Below are positions 8,047-9,448 of a DNA stretch of 9,448 nt, one piece after another. Source of the stretch: an uncultured Bacteroidales bacterium (GTDB taxonomy: Bacteria > Bacteroidota > Bacteroidia > Bacteroidales > UBA3663); contig CALBPV010000113.1 in NCBI GenBank assembly GCA_937899265.1, positions 1 to 9,448 of the forward strand, given 5' to 3'. The notes beneath the pieces are model-generated. The model was not told where the DNA came from, made no database searches, and worked only from the letters and a program-made list of their open reading frames with translations. The first letter of the stretch is position 1; every line of letters begins with the position of its first letter. A program made the position numbers and the translations under genes.

Positions 8047-8245
8047 CCCCGTATTCCCCGTTATGCAAATGACCCGTATTCCCTGTTATTCAAATGACCC
8101 GTATTCCCCGTTATTCCAATGACCCGTATTCCCCGTTATTCAAATGACCCGTATTCCCCGTTGTTCCAATGACCCGTATTCCCTGTTATTCAAATGACTC
8201 GTATTCCCCGTTATTCAAATGACCCGTATTCCCCGTTATTATAAT
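8046..8245 (+). repeat. Minisatellite: eight tandem 25-bp units
   Basis: The unit is GACCCGTATT-CCCCGTTATT-CAAAT. Units start at 8046, 8071, 8096, 8121, 8146, 8171, 8196 and 8221, an exact 25-bp register over 200 bp. The inner units differ from one another at only a few positions (CCCC/CCCT, ATT/GTT, CAAAT/CCAAT, CCC/CTC); units 2 and 6 are identical. The edge units are the most diverged (left begins TCCCC and has ATGCAAAT, right ends TATAAT). Units 2-5 alternate CAAAT and CCAAT, hinting at a 50-bp dimer. The period is not a multiple of three and every unit has a TGA, so it is not one coding repeat. Spacers are absent, which excludes CRISPR. Function unknown. Confidence 0.95.
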
Positions 8246-8264
8246 GAAAAAAACTCTTGTTTTT

Positions 8265-8295
8265 TTTGAACTACTTGAAACTTGAAACTTATTTT
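8265..8295 (+). repeat. TGAA-rich segment on the right of the minisatellite
   Basis: TTTGAACTACTTGAAACTT followed by GAAACTTATTTT contains TTGAAAC twice in direct tandem (7-bp period). It is similar in content and spacing to 8018-8046 and lies just before the next gene, within its likely 5' leader. Confidence 0.5.
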
Positions 8296-8304
8296 AATAG
8301 CTCT

Positions 8305-8859
8305 ATGAAGGTCTATATTCTTCTGGCTCCCGGTTTCGAAGAGGCCGAAGCCATACTTCCCTACGATATTCTCCACCGTGCCCGCGTGGAGGTTCAGTTT
8401 GTTTCAGTCAACGGCGACCCCATAGTCACTTCCTCGCACGGCGTTCCGGTAGGCACCACTCTGTCGCTGTCCGACAGCAATCTTTCCGACGGCGACATGT
8501 TGTTCCTTCCCGGCGGAATGCCCGGAGCGACCCATTTGCGCGACTCCGAGGCTGTCGATCGCGTGGTACGTGCCTACGATGCTGCCGGCAAATGGTTGGC
8601 CGCTGTGTGTGCTGCCCCGATGGTTTTCGGTGTCAAAGGTTTGCTCCGTGGCCGGAAAGCCACCTGTTATCCCGGATTTGAGAAAGATTTGCTCGGAGCC
8701 GAGCCTCAGACCCTTACTTGTGTGCGTTCCGGACACTTCATCACGGGCTGCGGAGCCGGCGCAGGCTTCGCCTTGGGACGAGAAATGGCTGCCGTGTTGG
8801 TGGGAGAGGACACCGCAGATGCTGTTTTGCGTCAAATGATGTATCAAGTTTACGAATAA
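8305..8859 (+). CDS. DJ-1/PfpI (YajL-like) family protein
   Basis: This 184-residue single-domain protein has the class I glutamine amidotransferase-like fold of the DJ-1/ThiJ/PfpI family. The N-terminus VYILLAPGFEEAEAILPYDIL holds the conserved glutamate (E13), the counterpart of DJ-1 Glu18. LFLPGGMPGATHLRDS (67-82) is the family glycine-rich loop, and the reactive nucleophile is C102 in AAVCAAPMVFG. HFITGCGAGAGFALGREMA (144-162) matches the C-terminal family motif. Family members act in oxidative stress defence, as chaperones or as glyoxalase/deglycase-like enzymes; the substrate cannot be read from sequence. The ATG at 8305 was chosen because the homology begins there; the frame extends back to a TTG at 8257, but that segment is AT-rich leader containing the TGAA repeats. 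No clear promoter box lies directly upstream. Confidence 0.92.
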   Translation: MKVYILLAPGFEEAEAILPYDILHRARVEVQFVSVNGDPIVTSSHGVPVGTTLSLSDSNLSDGDMLFLPGGMPGATHLRDSEAVDRVVRAYDAAGKWLAAVCAAPMVFGVKGLLRGRKATCYPGFEKDLLGAEPQTLTCVRSGHFITGCGAGAGFALGREMAAVLVGEDTADAVLRQMMYQVYE

Positions 8860-8939
8860 TTCCTGCTTGCAACTCCATTCAAAAAGACCAACAAGACATA
8901 TAGTTTTGATATCCAAAAATTGCAAATAGTATTAAAAAA

Positions 8940-8975
8940 CGAAAAAAAACATCGATTTTTTCATTTTTTTCGATG
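8940..8975. other. AT-rich hairpin with two competing pairings
   Basis: CGAAAAAAA (8940-8948) is perfectly complementary to TTTTTTTCG (8964-8972). CATCGA (8950-8955) is perfectly complementary to TCGATG (8970-8975). The two stems share their 3' arm and cannot form together. It lies 80 bases after the DJ-1 family stop and just before a promoter, so it could be a weak terminator or curved A-tract DNA upstream of that promoter. Confidence 0.5.
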
Positions 8976-8982
8976 CAACTGA

Positions 8983-9011
8983 TTGTATTTGAAAAATTTG
9001 CTTTATCTTTG
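8983..9011 (+). promoter_or_regulatory. Near-consensus Bacteroidetes promoter with no long gene after it
   Basis: TATCTTTG (9004-9011) matches TAnnTTTG exactly, and TTG at 8983-8985 lies 18 bases upstream, close to the normal -33 spacing. A-tracts and the hairpin at 8940-8975 precede it. Predicted start is near 9018. This is the best-formed promoter in the window, yet no substantial reading frame follows. Confidence 0.75.
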
Positions 9012-9041
9012 CAGTGTCAAAAAGGTTTATAATTGTGTGTT

Positions 9042-9095
9042 ATGATTTTTAAGGTATTTATTAATGGTTTGCACTTAGGAAATTTCGATAACTAG
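9042..9095 (+). CDS. Possible 17-residue peptide inside the small transcript
   Basis: ATG at 9042 to TAG at 9093-9095 encodes MIFKVFINGLHLGNFDN. It sits about 24 bases after the predicted transcription start and ends well before the terminator, so the layout would suit a small protein mRNA or a leader peptide. No Shine-Dalgarno sequence is seen, which is normal here, and the length is short enough to arise by chance. No known family recognised. Confidence 0.2.
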   Translation: MIFKVFINGLHLGNFDN

Positions 9096-9128
9096 TATTT
9101 TTTAGAAAGGTTTTTTAAGTTAGATATG

Positions 9129-9163
9129 AAGGACTGTTACCGGGAGGCAACAGTTCTTTTTTT
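9129..9163 (+). terminator. Intrinsic terminator of the small transcript
   Basis: A 10-bp stem pairs 9129-9138 with 9149-9158 (one G-T pair). An A/C mismatch, two C-G pairs and a GGGA (GNRA-type) tetraloop at 9142-9145 close it. Seven T follow directly (9157-9163), the first two shared with the stem. There is no U-tract in the other direction, so it serves the plus strand only. Confidence 0.85.
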
Positions 9164-9181
9164 GTTATGCCCGGAAAATTC

Positions 9182-9199
9182 CTCTTCCCCGGCGAAGAG
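9182..9199. other. Small perfect hairpin CTCTTC / GAAGAG
   Basis: CTCTTC (9182-9187) and GAAGAG (9194-9199) flank CCCGGC. On the minus strand it is followed by GAATTTT, so it might be a weak terminator for transcription entering from beyond the right edge. The rest of 9164-9248 shows nothing recognisable. Confidence 0.3.
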
Positions 9200-9248
9200 T
9201 CCCGATAAATATTCCTTCTGTTCGTGAGATTTTCAATCGCCGATAAAT

Positions 9249-9448
9249 TGCCAAAAGCTTGCCTACATTCTAAGCGACCTTTTGGCAGTTGCGGAAACCT
9301 CCATCGATTATCGATGAACCCAAAGTCAAGTGCCAAAAGCTCGCCTACATTTTAGGCAACGTTTTGGCAGTTGCGGAAACCTCCATCGATTGACGATAGA
9401 CCCAAAGTCAAGTGCCAAAAGCTTGCCTAAAATGTAGGCGACGTTTTG
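9249..9448. repeat. 82-bp tandem array of nested palindromes, continuing past the window edge
   Basis: Units start with TGCCAAAAGC at 9249, 9331 and 9413, an exact 82-bp period over 2.4 copies. Each unit is a 39-nt hairpin (TGCCAAAA ... TTTTGGCA, with an inner GCCTA/TAGGC-type stem around a 5-nt loop) followed by a 43-nt linker, GTTGCGGAAACCTCC ... ACCCAAAGTCAAG. The first linker contains the 15-nt palindrome CATCGATTATCGATG (9302-9316), which is altered in the second. No protein frame or known element explains it. It recalls REP/BIME-type intergenic palindromic repeats, but I cannot assign it to a named family. Stem positions vary more between copies than the linker ends do. Confidence 0.93.

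Larger units (their letters stand above)
9018..9163 (+). ncRNA. Candidate small RNA of about 146 nt, or terminated leader
   Basis: The unit is defined by the promoter at 8983-9011 and the intrinsic terminator at 9129-9163. The body is AT-rich and has no coding frame longer than 17 codons. It includes repeated AAGG-U-rich elements (around 9021, 9051 and 9107) and the terminator hairpin with its GGGA loop. The 5' end is inferred from the -7 box and may be off by a few bases. I could not match it by eye to 6S RNA, tmRNA or a named Bacteroides small RNA. Since no gene follows on the plus strand within 285 bases, an independent small RNA is favoured over an attenuated leader. Confidence 0.6.

Noticed and set aside
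8046..8245. CRISPR array
   Set aside because: The 25-bp units abut with no unique spacers and there are no cas genes.
9126..9227. 33-codon plus-strand frame MKDCYREATVLF...
   Set aside because: It reads straight through the intrinsic terminator hairpin and its U-tract, so it should not be transcribed in full.
9115..9336. 73-codon minus-strand frame
   Set aside because: It spans the small-RNA terminator and one and a half palindromic repeats; no domain or promoter.
9249..9448. CRISPR or integron attC array
   Set aside because: The segments between palindromes are nearly identical, so they are not spacers, and no GTTRRRY/RYYYAAC attC core pairs or cassette genes are present.

Overview
The window looks like a Bacteroidales chromosome segment (Bacteroides, Phocaeicola or a relative; the genus cannot be fixed from this sequence). 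Three things point there. Strong matches to the Bacteroidetes -7 promoter box TAnnTTTG sit in front of thrA, nrdG and an untranslated unit, with a weaker candidate before proA. Gene starts generally lack Shine-Dalgarno sequences. The operon order thrA-apgM-thrC is typical of that group. Coding DNA is of moderate to high GC, while the intergenic DNA is AT-rich.

Layout. Positions 1-903 (+) hold the 3' part of a Sel1-repeat lipoprotein whose first codons lie outside the window. A strong hairpin (930-959) separates it from a convergent threonine operon on the minus strand, which reads from right to left: thrA (bifunctional aspartokinase/homoserine dehydrogenase, 6005-3570), an archaeal-type cofactor-independent phosphoglycerate mutase homologue (3516-2296), and thrC (threonine synthase, 2299-992). 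Divergent from thrA are nrdG (6219-6725, activase of the anaerobic ribonucleotide reductase) and proA (6769-8013, proline biosynthesis). After proA comes a 200-bp minisatellite of eight 25-bp units (8046-8245), bracketed by two similar TGAA-rich segments. Next is a DJ-1/PfpI-family gene (8305-8859).

The last 589 bases carry no convincing protein gene but are highly structured. They contain a hairpin-rich AT tract, a near-consensus promoter (8983-9011), a roughly 146-nt transcription unit ending in a textbook intrinsic terminator (9129-9163), and an 82-bp tandem array of nested palindromes (9249 to the window edge). The core of one array copy is exactly inverted relative to its neighbour.

How the genes fit together. 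ThrA makes homoserine and ThrC makes threonine from phosphohomoserine. The homoserine kinase step between them has no ThrB gene here; the phosphatase/phosphomutase-superfamily protein occupies that slot and is the obvious candidate for it. ProA and NrdG are housekeeping genes that each lack their usual partner next door (ProB, NrdD). The least explained parts of the window are the predicted small RNA, the minisatellite and the palindromic array.
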